Below, one piece after another: positions 1 to 11,696 of a DNA stretch of 64,000 bases (within the stretch, counting starts at the first letter, position 1; every line of letters begins with the position of its first letter). The notes below the pieces were generated by a model. It was given only the letters and a program-made list of their open reading frames with translations, ran no database searches and was not told where the DNA came from. A program made the position numbers and the translations under genes. Location of the stretch: contig CM038218.1 in the NCBI GenBank assembly GCA_021442155.1, positions 57,411,161-57,475,160 on the forward strand, written 5' to 3'. This DNA is from Cymbidium sinense. Its lineage: Eukaryota > Streptophyta > Magnoliopsida > Asparagales > Orchidaceae.

Positions 1-1058
1 TGAGAGCTTTAGCATTTGTTCTTCCATATTCTTTCAAGTAGTCGACTTATGCTTTGACCAAGTATGTGGGATTAACCCTTTCTTTGATAAATTATGAATA
101 CAAGGCAAGTACCAATCAAAAGGTAATTCTATTAAATCTTTATATGAATCATCCTCAAGTTCTACTTCAACTTCTTGACTTGAGGTTGCTGATCCTAGAA
201 AGAACCTTTGAGTCTTCACACCTATGGATGACTTAAAGGCTTCTTAAACTACCAAACCCTAAGCATTTTGAGAGGAAAGTGGGGTTAGAGTTCCCGATGA
301 CTAACTATTTCACATATAGACTTGGATACAATTATGCTTTGCTTTGGAGCCCGGTCTTCATCACTATCTGGCTCAAGTGTCACTTCCAAGGGAATCTACT
401 ACTGAGAAGTGCTGGATGGTGTACTAACCATATAAGACTCATCCTATGAACTAGATTCTAAGAATATATGGATAGCAGGTGTACTCCTGGTAGCTAGGAC
501 ATATCATCTATTGGGTGGCCCGGTTTTCCACCCCTAGGACTACTCGAACAACTTCTTCCTCACAGTGGAGGTGGGTCATCCTACCCATATGTTGAATGGA
601 GTAATGGTATGGGTGGAATCTAATGTTAGGCTCCACTTCCTCCTCTAAGTCTATTTTTGCTCCATTTTATTTTCTTTTCCATTTTCTCTTTTCTTTTAGT
701 TTTCTTTTTCTATTTCTTTTTCTATTTCTTTTTCATTTTCATTTTCTTTTTTTTTTAATTTTGAACTTTGGCCAAGTTCGTGAGAATAGACTTGTTGATT
801 TTGAGGGAGGTAGTAAGCTGCAACCTCATATATGCCGACCTCGTGAACTGTAAATGGCTTGTGATCTCCTTTGACATAGTAGATGATCCCATCTCTCACA
901 AATTTCATATGCTGATGTAGAGAGGATGTAACTATGTTGCTCTCATGTATCCATGGTCTCCCAAGAGAAAGTGTTGAAAGCTGTATCTAAGTCAATAATG
1001 TGAAACTTAGCTTCGGTGTTCCAATCATCTATCTCCAAGGGCAACATTGTGGAGCCTA
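1..1058 (-). pseudogene. Tat-like Ty3/gypsy pro-to-RT connecting region, host copy A (fragment)
   Basis: Read on the minus strand, this continues the polyprotein of the host retroelement after the solo LTR that interrupts it. Two stretches stay open in the ancestral frame. One at 908-696 begins MKFVRDGIIYYVKGDHK, the segment after the protease, and runs into a Lys/Glu-rich linker. The other at 219-34 contains ELEDD and LIELPFDWYLP, and matches the frame at 17,460-17,714 in copy B and the decayed equivalent near 46,380 in copy C. The poly-pyrimidine run at about 650-755 on the plus strand is the antisense of that charged linker. The copy leaves the window before the RT domain. Frameshifts separate the two open stretches, so it is not functional. 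Lineage assignment rests on similarity to the better preserved copies B, C and D. Confidence 0.8.
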
Positions 1059-1063
1059 AGGCC
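1059..1063. repeat. Left target-site duplication AGGCC of the solo LTR
   Basis: AGGCC lies directly before the TG start of the LTR and is repeated exactly at 8,411-8,415 directly after its CA end. With the LTR and one copy removed, the flanking host sequence is colinear with the same protease region in copy C (around 45,510-45,570), which confirms a 5-bp target duplication of the usual Ty3/gypsy length. Confidence 0.9.
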
Positions 1064-1904
1064 TGTTGAACTCACTTTTGGAGTGCAGATTCAATTTTTC
1101 CATCTTAGACTAAGGAGTCTTCTAGACACAAAGACTTCCCTAGTCAAAAGACACTTCTAACAATTAGGTAAACACTTAACCTAAGCCTAAAGACTTACAA
1201 GGGTTAACTATAAGATTCAGTTATGCCTTAGGGATTAGGATAATCCACTTACCTTACAACCAAAATCCAATCCATGTTCACCTTCTCAAACCAAACCTCA
1301 AGTTCAATTCAAATATCAAATTCAAATCCAAATCCAAAACCAAATTCTAGAACCAAATGATTGAAGCCATGATCAAATCCAAACTTGAAACCCTTCCTAA
1401 GCCATAGGACCTATCCATGGACTTAGCCAAATCTTAATCCAAATCAATCCAAAATCAATTGATTATCTTATAATCAATTTATATCTTCAATCATGTTCCT
1501 AAATATAAATCAAATCTACATTCAAATGATCAAAACTAAATCAAACTAAATCAAATTAAATCAAAACCCATCATAAGCCATATGACCTATCCCATCTTAA
1601 TCCAAATCAAGTCAAACTCAATTTATTTTCTTACAAATCAATCATTATTTCAATAATCTTCACAAATTTAAATGAAATATACATTTAAATTATCAAAACT
1701 AAATCAAACCAAATAAAATCCAAACTAAGCCACATGACCCAACTCCATGGACTTAGCCAAATTCCTTCATTTCAAAACCCTAATTCAATTGATTTTCTCA
1801 TGAATCAATCATACCTACAATCATATTCATAAATATAAATAAAATCTACAATCATCAAGCTAAACCAAAATCAACCCAAGTCAAACCCAACTTAACCCCT
1901 TTGA

Positions 1905-3050
1905 CTTGAAATGTTCAAATGAACCAATTGCAATTGAATTTATATATCAATCTCAAATCCATATATAAACTCAACTAAATCAAACTCAACCCAAAATCAA
2001 GCCAACTAAACCCAATTCATCCACTTGACCCAAAGTGGCCAATTTGACCTATTTGAGCTAAGTTAATCCTACCCATATTAGATTGAACCAAGCCCATCAA
2101 AACCTCCAATCATGATTGTTGATCACCCTAGGTTGATCAGTTGTAACAAATTAGGTCAAACTAAGTCAACTTATTCATTTGACCAAGTCAACCCTTAACC
2201 CATATGAACCCCACTAGCCAAATTGCAAGCCAAATCCCTTGAAACTAATGATTCATACCAAATCAAAATCAATATTTGAATATGACTTGACCATCAATTG
2301 AGTCAAACCAAACCAAATTAGACCTCTTGACCCAAGTTGACCTAAATTGACCTAAAAGATCAAATTGGATCAAATCAAAATATAAACCAAATTTATTGCA
2401 ACTAATGGCTCAAGTTCATTCCAAATTGATTGTTGAACTTGACCAAAGCCATGATTGGACCCAATTGAACTCAATTGACCTACATAACCCAAATTGACCT
2501 AAAGGTTCAAGTTGGCCTAAATCTAAACAAAATCTGAATTAATTGAAACCAAAGCTTACAATCATCTTCAATTGGTTAACTAAACCCAAACTAACACCCA
2601 ACCCAAGCCAATTTGGCCAATTTGGTCAAATTGGTCAACTTAACTCATTTGACCCAAATGAATTCAAATGAGCCAAAATCAAATCTAAGCCAAACTAAAC
2701 CAAACTAATTGAACCAAAAAAATCCCAAATGATCATATGAACTTGACCCAACCCTTGGTTTGACCTAATTTGACCAATTGGTCAACTTGACTATAACCTA
2801 ATTTCACCTTAATGAGTCAAATTGCCAAACTAAGCAAATCAACTCCAATTGACTTGAAATTTGGGCTAACCCACTTTTGGCTCATTTCAAATATGCCCAA
2901 ATCAAATCCAATGCCAAATGATGATTCTACCCTTGGGTCAAGGGCATCACATGAGACAAATCACCCATGTAAATGGTCATTTCCATTTCTTAGCCACTTG
3001 GTACTCTCACGATGGTCCACCCACTAGACCTACCCAACTTGACCTAAGGG
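1905..3050 (+). promoter_or_regulatory. Dense TTGAC[C/T] (W-box-like) cluster in LTR
   Basis: By eye I count about 18 TTGACC/TTGACT on the plus strand and about 10 [A/G]GTCAA (the reverse orientation) in roughly 1.15 kb; about one or two would be expected by chance. TTGAC[C/T] is the core W-box bound by plant WRKY factors. The sites sit in degenerate short repeats of the type caaattgacctaaa. The same block occurs in the LTRs at 15,030-15,880, 32,490-33,310 and 53,490-54,330. Regulatory function is inferred only. Confidence 0.5.
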
Positions 3051-3960
3051 GTGGTTGGGTCGGCCATGACCCATGGGAGGTGAAATAATCTCACCCTCCA
3101 CATGAGAGCATTTGAAACTCATAGGACACCCATGATTCCTCCTTAGCAAACACCTCCAGACCTTCAACCAACCAAGCTGAGCTAACTCACCTCCTCCCAC
3201 CACCCATGGTGAGTTGGTGCAACCATTAGAAGCCAAACCCAATCCCACTTCGATCAAGATGAAGGGGTATACACCCTCATTTCCACTCAAACACACACAA
3301 AATCATTCCTTAAAGCTATTAGATTCCTTTATCCCAAGCTCATTCTCGATTAAAATGCCATTCGTCCATCACATAGAACACTCCCATTTTCGAATTAACT
3401 TCCCCATTTATCCATCAAACTCAAATTAACTTTTCAAGTACCTTCCCTAGGCCTCATTGAGCAAGAATGAATCATCTCCCAAGCTTCTCGAGCATTGGTG
3501 GTGGGACTTCGATCAAAGTCGCTCCAAAACATTAGTTCATGGCCTTCTGAGTGAGCATCAAGGAATTGATCCAATTACTGCTCAACAGGGATTTGTCTCC
3601 ACTAGATAATCTTCCTCAATCATTCGATCCACCGGTGTTGAGCTCCAGTGAGGTATGCTTCCAAAATTGATCCTTAGGCAAAAATGTGTTGGAGCTGTTT
3701 GAAGAAAACTTGCATCTCATGTGATCTTGACATTGGATCCCCTCTGATCAGTGTCGTGAAGGTGTGGGATCCTTTTGGAGTTGATCCAAGCTTGGGTAAG
3801 CTCAGATCAAGTGAGCAATGGCGGACGGACTCCATTCTCCCTCACTCGCATGACGTTAGATCATGCACCGTCCATTCCACATGATCAAAATGGACGATCG
3901 TGATTAGATTAGCTAGATCAATCTGATTTAATCCTATTAAGCTATGGGATTAATCATAGC

Positions 3961-3981
3961 CATCTGATCTTAGATCGGATG
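3961..3981. other. Conserved LTR hairpin (copy in solo LTR A)
   Basis: Arms CATCTGATC and GATCGGATG flank the loop TTA, giving nine base pairs with one wobble pair, about 2.9 kb into the LTR. Equivalent hairpins occur at the matching position of the other LTRs (34,444-34,464; 55,497-55,515; decayed at about 13,944-13,969). Confidence 0.6.
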
Positions 3982-5317
3982 GTGGATGAGAAAGCACATC
4001 TATCACACCTCGTGCTAAGTCGTAAGTTTTAAGTAGCCAATCGAATGGAAAGCATGCGCATGGCTACGCCCATTAAATAGGATTAGTCTTTAATTTGGCT
4101 TAATTAATTTTTTAATGTCTAAAACTTCTAAAATCATAAAAATTAAGATTAAAAATGCAAATAAATACTCCTTTTAAAGGTATTTAGGAGAAGATTAATT
4201 AAAATGATCTTAACTAATTTTAAATAGTAAAGGTTTAATTAATTATTAGCTTACTTTTTAATTACTTAAGCAATTAATCCAAAATTTTGTTGTTTAATTT
4301 AATGGGATGACTGCCTCCCATAATATTTTGGGATTTATTGCTCACTTAATTAGGAAAATTGACTAATTAAACCTTAACTCTTTTAAGTTAATTAATGATT
4401 AATTAATCCCATGAGCGATAAAATTGGTTGATAAAATTTATTAATAATTGTTCAATAGTAAGTGAACTAAGGAATAGGGTTGGACCTCTTTCCTTAAGTT
4501 CATTTCATTCTTTTAAAATAAAATTAATTAAGATTTCTAATTAATTAAATCACTTAATCAAATTAAAATCATAATCACATCCTTAATTAATTAAATGATG
4601 GGGTAGATCTTTAGGTTTAATAACCTAAAGGAGTTTAATGAAATTATGGTTAGTCCATATATGTGGGAAAACCATAAGAGTAATTAATTAAGTCCCTTAA
4701 TCTAATTAACTATTAATCATGAGCCAATTGCATTAGGCCCCTTTTATTTCCTAGGATCATTGTAAGTTTATTTACCATGCATATCATGTTGGCTCATAAT
4801 TATTTAGTTAATTACATTAAGGTGACATAGGTAAGTAATTAATTCATCTAATTAAGGGTTCAACTTAATTAACCCATAAAATACACTTAATTACATTTCC
4901 TTAAATTAAATCAAATCACTAATGTGGGAATGGGTTTAAAACATCAAGTGATGATTTCTCTTCTCCTCTTTAAATCAAATCAAATCCAAAACTTAATTAA
5001 TAAAGAAGCTTTGGTTTGCTTTAAATAATCTTATTTGATTTGATTGTCCTTAAGAACTAGTTTGGCTAAATGAATCACATGCTTATATTTGATTGTCCTC
5101 TTTCCAATCATGTTAAATTTGGTATGTCATTTGAATCCATGCATCCATCTTTTCAAAATCAAGTAAAATAAAATGGATTTCTTTTATGTAAGCTTGCATG
5201 TGTTGATTTAATTTAATATATATGCATGGTATTATCACTATTAAATACAAATATATTTTTCAAAAGCTTATAAATGAATAATAATATGTGTTATGATGCT
5301 CATCATAAATACATAAG

Positions 5318-5940
5318 AAATGCATGTGGGTATATAGTTTGGACATCCCAAGAACACGAGGCTTTAGCTAGCCCCAAGGAGGTCATTTGATTACCGCACT
5401 TCCCTAGTTTAACAATGACACATACCCATTTGATTTCATTCTTATGTATTTCAATATTAGAATTTGGATAGAGCTTTAATTCATATATAAATGATTCAAT
5501 CAACAAAAATATACAATCTTTGCATGGTTTTCTTTTCCTCATTTATGTATACATCCATGTGTGTGTCCAAGAAAAGCAAGTATATAGTCTTGACATCCTG
5601 GGAATATGAGGCTTTAGTTAGCCCCAAGGAGGTCATTTGATTACCTTACTTAGCCTAGTTTAACAATGACACATACTTGCCTATATCTTTGTGGATATGT
5701 GATTAGTGAATGAAAATTCCATTTTACATTAAAATTTCATGCATTCATAATTGACTAAGTGGTCAAATTAATTAGCCATATTATTTGGAGCTTACTTCCT
5801 ATGTTAATGTATATGAATTTACATATGTTTGAATGCAAATGGGTATATTGTCTAGACATCCTGAGAATACGAGCCTTTAACTATCTCAAGGAGGTCATTT
5901 GATTACCTCACTTCCCTAGTTTAACAAACACACATGCCTA
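5318..5940 (+). repeat. Three-copy internal repeat within LTR A (spacing about 255 bp)
   Basis: Blocks starting near 5,330, 5,580 and 5,847 each read through a 'gacatcc', 'gaggctttag', 'aaggaggtcatttgattacc', 'ctagtttaaca' series of shared words. The spacing is about 250 and 267 bp. Element C's 5' LTR has only one weakly similar block (near 36,150-36,240), so the triplication is specific to this LTR subfamily or copy. Confidence 0.7.
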
Positions 5941-6689
5941 TTTAATTTCTTTCTTATGTCCTTTTTCTATAAGCATTTTCATAAAGTTTTAAATTAATAT
6001 GTTTAAATAATTCAATCAATTAAAATATAAATTCTAAACATACACATACATTAATCATTTAAGTGTGCTAAAATATGTTGCTTGTATGGATAATTAATTA
6101 GATCATTTAATAAGCCATTCACTAAAGAGAACTAAATCAAATTAATATAGTATAGAAAGTGACTTAAGGTAGGGATGAAAGAGGAAAATCATTTTTTTCT
6201 CTCTTTATAACACTTAGTTGCTAAGTGTAATCAAATGAAACAAAAGAAAACAAAAATTCAAATTCAAATCAATTAAAATACTTCATGTGAAATCAACCTT
6301 TCATGTTAAATTGAATCTTTCCACACTTAGAAAAACAACACTAATGCCTAACAAGACTTACCACACAAGCCTTAATACACACATTAAAATTAAATTACCA
6401 CTTCTAGCTCTAAGTTAGGATGGTGTATGATGTGATGTATGTTTTGTTTTATTATGTATTTATTTAGATTGGAAGTTAGGGTGTATGCTTTGTAGACTAG
6501 ATGATAGGCCAATATTAGCCTAATCATGTTTTCTATAGGGAATTATGCTTAAGGGATGCTTAAAAATAAATGTGAATGCCCTTTTTGCAAGTTGCTTAAA
6601 TCCTTAAGCATAATCCAAGTTAGGACAGGTGGGCTTAGTTTTCCATATGTTGGGTGCTAAGTCCAAATTATAAATACAACTACTTGGGA

Positions 6690-6706
6690 TTATATATATA
6701 TATATT
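6690..6706 (+). promoter_or_regulatory. Possible TATA-type element in LTR A
   Basis: A TATATATATATATATT run follows a stretch conserved with the 5' LTR of C, where catatatatatg sits at the equivalent place near 37,106. A conserved block (ttagctaacctctattttg) follows in both. It could be a core promoter at the U3/R boundary, but no transcription start can be shown from sequence alone. Confidence 0.2.
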
Positions 6707-8410
6707 TAGCTAACCTCTATTTTGTAGCTATAGTTAGATTTAATTTTCCCACATAAATATAATTTTTTTGCGTAGGAATTAGGATTAGTGCCATGAGGGA
6801 TTAGGATGACCAGTGGCTAGAAGGCTTTGTCCAGGGTGCCACATGATGCCTTTGAAGCAAGCACCATCCAAATCAAAGATGGAACCAAATCAAAATGGAG
6901 ATATAAAGAAAGAAGACCCCGAATTTAATACAATTATAATTATTCTTTCATATTCTAGGTTGTATAAGGGTAGAGCTTACCCCATCTTTTCTCTTCTGTA
7001 GGTACCGACCATTCTTTTATGATAGTTTATATAATTGTTTAATGTTATGTTTATATTATGCATTAAGATGGCATGCTTTTCATAGTTTCTTAAATGATTG
7101 ATTCTTTATTATGTGTCTTGGATACGATTAGGCTCTTAGGATAAAAATAACTTTTTTACCCAACTAATCACTCATAACTAAATTTTAAATAACTCATAAC
7201 CTCATCATAAAACATAAGACATAAATAAGATAATTAAAAGATTTAACAACCCCTTAGTTGTATGGTTGTATGTTTCACATCATGCATGCATATTCTTTCT
7301 CTCTTGAACATGAAGGATCTTCATCCTTGGACGATAAAGGAATGCTTGACCTGTAAAGGCATCCCTTGTGGTGGAGAACATCTTATTCTAGCTGATTTGA
7401 CCCATAACCTATTTCAACATGCATTTAGGCATAATAAATCCTAAAGCCTCTGTCAAAATGATGCGTCTAAAATGAAATAAAATTTGAAAAGATTTTGTAT
7501 TTATAGATTAAGTCATATGCTCATACCACTCATCTAGTCTTTTTTAGGGAGTGTGTTTAGGACTTTGTCTTTTCTAATTAAATAACTACCATAGCTATTT
7601 TGTAATTCATAAGACTGACTACATGGTTTTAAAATTGTAGGAGGAGTTAGCTAGCTGGCCTCAGTGATTATAAAAAAGTCAGACAATTTATTCTCTCTTG
7701 TGGAGTAAACCCTTATGTTCACCTGTCGCTTAGATTTAGGTCATGCTTTAGCTTCATTACTAATGTTCCTAGATTTAAGATTTGAGGGTATTTCCTTTGG
7801 TCTGAGCATAAATCCTCACCTCTTAGCATTCCCACAACCTTGTGTTGGTGGATTATAAGCCCCAATAATCTAATTAAATTTCAACTCAAAACCTATAAAT
7901 CTCCTCAACTTCAAAATTATAAAGCCCAACCATATGATAGACTAGAATGCTCACTAGGCTTCCAAGTAACATGAGCATTTCTTATTTATATCATTTGGAT
8001 TCCAAAAATAAGTCTTCTCCTAGAACTTTCCCAATTGATTTTCCAAATACAACCAATCCTTTGATAGTATAACCTTGAAATCTTTGGAGATGATTAATCT
8101 ACTTTAATGATGAGTATTCATAGGAAATTTCATTTCCTAGGATGTACTTAACTATGAAGTCTTGCCTCCATAGGGAACTTAAGAACCTGGTTTAATATAA
8201 ACCCTACTTTATTCATCCATATAAAGTAGAGGAAAATTCTCTAGTACATTCGAAGACCTATCATGCCTTAGCGGTCCTTATTACGAGATTAAGTCCATTG
8301 TAGGGTGATGCCTCTATATTTTGTGATAGTACATCTTACCTCAATGTTGTACCTAATCACCTCAAAAAGTACCCCCCCCCTTCCTCATACATCTAGAAAG
8401 AAATACCACA

Positions 8411-8415
8411 AGGCC
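8411..8415. repeat. Right target-site duplication AGGCC of the solo LTR
   Basis: Exact repeat of 1,059-1,063, directly after the CA end of the LTR at 8,410. Confidence 0.9.
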
Positions 8416-10618
8416 TTCTCACCTTGTTCATTGAATCATCTCAACATCATCCTTTCTTTTTGGAGTTTGGAGATGTCGATCCTCAAGTAGGCTAGGGTTC
8501 TTAGACTCATAATGTTGACTAATACACCTGGGTGAACCAGAACTCTAGATAGCTTATATCTACCAACATCCACTACAATGTAAAGAGGCAGTTATGCTCT
8601 GTCATTTCTTGGAGTAAGTCTTCATCACTGAATGTAACTCCTAAGATGTCCTTCAAGTGGCATGGCTCCTCTTTAGTAGCTATCAGCTGAGCTAAACAAA
8701 TCTCTCGATCAAGTAAGGCATTGATTAGAGATTCCCTCATCTCTTTGGATAAGACAAGGGAGTCATATATGCTTAACTTCTAAATTTAGCTAGGACATTG
8801 AAATTAACTCTGGCTGGGTCCTCCACAAGCATATCCATAGGTGGAGCATCCTATGGAGGGACTATCTTCTCACTAGAACCAATGACTTACTAACCCTTAT
8901 CCTGACATGTTACTCTAAGAGGTAGAACTTTGCCCGGTAGATTGACTTTGACTTTTTGGAATGATGAGCTTGTGGAAAGTTCTACCTTCTCATGCATACC
9001 TACTTCTCCTATGGGATCCAGTGGAGTTGACTCCATGTCAATCTCAAGATGTAAACTTAATTGATTCAGAGAAGGATAGTTCAACTATGAATAAGTAAGG
9101 AGAGATCAAAACTACAAGAGCTATTATTTTTATTTAGACTCAGAGAGCTGTCAATAAAAATAAAATCAAGAGTATTAGAAGTAGACAATATATAAGTAGA
9201 ATCAACTTTATTCATTAATTTCTTTGTGGGTGGAGGTACATGATAGAAATCAAGTAAAGTAAGCGGAATAAGTAATTTAGTGCCTTTATCCACATATACA
9301 ACACTCCTACCAGTAGAAGAGGAGCTAGCATAAGAGGTGGTAGCTGCAATGGTGGAGGGAGTACTAGACTCAGATGGTGGCTATGCTCTGGACTATCAGG
9401 GCATGTATGGTGAGCTATCCCTCTGGGCTATCACTCTCCCGAGTTATCTTTTGCAACTAGTAAACCTTTCTTAATGTTGGAGGTTTGAGCTACTTCAGGT
9501 ACCTACAAGGAAAGCTTCTTGATCTTAGAAATGATCTTCTTAGAGGTTCGGGATAAGAAGATATCCTAACCTTCTTTGGCCTTAAGAGGATCACAAGTAT
9601 CCCCAGGGATTACTCTAACAGAACTGGATGGTTGTTCTAATAAGTATTCCTTAGGGATAACTATAGCTCCCACTTTGTAACCGTGCTCAAGCTAGTCCTT
9701 AAAAGTGATACAATCCTCTAAGATATGGACTGACATGCGGTGGTAGGAGCAATAGCTAGGATCATCGCGCTTGCCCACTTCCTCTCCGCCTCTTGGGTCG
9801 TAGGACATCATGTTTCTTTAAGATTCTTAAAGATTTTCCTAACTACCTCCCTCTTGAATGAATATGGATTATTCAATCTATTGGTAAGAGTAGGTTGAAA
9901 CTAGATACTTGGCGATGAATATGAATACTGCTGATGGGTAGGTTGTTGAGGTGGTGGAAATGGTCATGGTGGTGGTTGCAGTGGCGGTATGATGGTCGAG
10001 GTGGTGGAAGAGGAGGTGGAAAAGGGCTGTTGTGCTCATAGTCTCTCATACTGAACTCTGGCTGGCTACTTCCCTCTTTCCACTAACACAACTGTTCCTG
10101 GCTTCTTCTCAAACACTTTCTACGGCTTAGGCATAGATGATTGGTCGGGAAAGGGAAACTATTTGGCTTTCTCTTGTAAGCTAGCCGCTTTGTTGATTAA
10201 TTTCTCAAATGTTTTGATGGTAAAGCCCTTAAGCAAGAAGGCGATCGTGCCATGGATATTCTTGAGAAGAATCTCAATGGCATGTTGTTCGGACAACAGT
10301 GGTTCACATTTCATGCTCAGTTGAGCCACCAGAGAATGTAATCAATAAGGGACTAATTGAGTTTCTGTTTCTCTACAATGAGGTCTCCTACAGTCACCCT
10401 CTACTGAGCTCCAATAAACCTCTTGATGAAGAGGTCCTCCAACTCAGTAAAAGTCTTCACCTAAGCATTGGGCAATTCAATGTACCAATCAAAGCAACAC
10501 TGACGCTAATGAAAAGGAGAAGAGGAGGTCTACACCGAGGTTACAACCTCTAAAGTGTGTAATGTGTTATCATGGGTTCCACATCAAAGATCTTGAAGGA
10601 TGGTGGCACAACACCCTA
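8416..10618 (-). pseudogene. Tat-like gag-pro region of host element A (decayed)
   Basis: On the minus strand the order is capsid-like gag (from 10,618), a Pro/Gly-rich stretch (around 9,940-10,020), a zinc-knuckle remnant (9,751-9,710), an acidic gag-pro linker and the start of the protease. The linker is open in the ancestral frame at 9,293-9,081 (contains DSSLSLNKNNSS) and 9,084-8,890 (contains LEIDMES and DPIGEV), and both match the open frame at 31,114-31,320 in copy F. The protease site is recognisable near 8,545-8,515 by VNIMS, but the DSG of copy C is replaced here: the Asp codon reads as His. The protease is then cut by the solo LTR about 110 bp further on. The gag begins abruptly at the telomere-like tract, so the N-terminal part is missing. 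The plus-strand frame at 10,299-10,553 is an antisense shadow. Confidence 0.8.
9710..9751 (-). other. Variant gag zinc knuckle, C-X2-H-X4-H-X4-C
   Basis: The minus-strand codons give Cys, two residues, His, four, His, four, Cys (from CSYHRM to LEDC). The spacing is that of the retroviral CCHC knuckle with His in place of the second Cys. Copy F (about 30,570-30,620) keeps C-X2-C and the His but has one residue fewer and Tyr in place of the last Cys; copy C (about 44,265-44,310) keeps only the His and last Cys. Confidence 0.6.
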
Positions 10619-11696
10619 AATAAAATAAAACTAAATAAAACCTAAACATAAAAAACAAACCTAAAAATAAATAAAAAAATAAAACCTAAACCTAAACTTA
10701 AAATAAACATAAACCTAAACTAAAATAAACTAAACTAAATTAAATAAAACCTAAACCTAAACCTAAAATAAAGTAAACCTAAACCTAAACCTAAACTAAA
10801 TAAAAAAAACTAAACATAAACCTAAACCTAAACTAAAAAATAAAACCTAAAAATAAACCTAAAATAAAAACCTAAAAACTAAACCTAAAAAAATAAATAA
10901 AAAACCTAAACCTAAACCTAAAAAAAAAAAAACTAAACCTAAAAATTAAAATAAAAATAAAACTCAACTAAAAAATAAACCAAAACCTAAAGTATAAACT
11001 AAAACAAAAAAACCTAAAAAAAATAAATAAACTAAACTAAATAAAAAAATAAAAAAACTAAATAAAAATAAAAATAAAACAAACTAAAATAAATAAAAAA
11101 ATAAACTAAATAAACCTAAACTGGGTTTGCTTTTTAAAAAATGCCCTAAACCCTCACCATAAATCCTACCCTATCAGGCCCTACCTACCATAACTAAACT
11201 CTGAGCCCTACCTGACCTAAAAATCCTACCACTACCTGAGCCACTGGGCCTAAGCCCCAGGCCTCCTATCCTTGGCCCTACAAACCATAACTAAAACCTG
11301 GGCCCTGGGCCTACCTAAAACTGAGCCCTCAGGCCCTAAACTGGGCACCTGAGCCCAGGCCCTACTAAATAAATAAATGGTAGGTAAACTAAATAAAACT
11401 TCTGGTTTGGTTGGTAAAGTCCCTGATCCTAAATCCTACAGGCCCTAACCCACTAAACCCTCCTACTACCTTAACCTAACCTGCACTACCCTGAGCCTAA
11501 AAAAAACCTTAAACTTCCCAACCTAATTAAACCCACAAACCTAAACTCTAAAAGCATAAACCCTAAAACCTTAAACCCTAAACCCTAAACCTTAAACCCT
11601 AAACCTCAAACACTAAATCAAAACCTAAAGCAACTAAATAAATTAAAAAAATAAGCCTAAACCCTAATACCTAATAAACCTAAACCTAAACCCTAA

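Larger units (their letters stand above)
1064..8410 (+). mobile_element. Giant solo LTR (7,347 bp) nested antisense in host element A
   Basis: The unit starts TGTTGAACTC and ends ACCACA (TG...CA) and is bounded by the perfect 5-bp duplication AGGCC. It is colinear, though clearly diverged, with the 5' LTR of element C (31,490-38,949) along its whole length: a short leader similar to TGTTGACCTC, a TTGACC-rich block, a hairpin near LTR position 2.9 kb, a TTAATTAA-rich block (about 4,080-4,880) and a 3' part with shared sequence such as the CCTGGTTTAA-ATAAACCCTACTTTA block near 8,188. No internal coding sequence or PBS lies between the two boundaries, so this is a solo LTR left after LTR-LTR recombination. 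Open frames inside it (for example 2,812-3,027, 3,030-3,296, 5,303-5,542) show no recognised protein and are treated as chance. A run of nine C lies at 8,372-8,380. Confidence 0.9.

Noticed and set aside
2812..3429. Small frames on both strands inside the solo LTR
   Set aside because: They are not kept in the inverted LTR copy or in the LTRs of C, and show no recognised domain.
10299..10553. 84-residue plus-strand frame
   Set aside because: Antisense to the gag of host A, which matches copies C and F on the minus strand.
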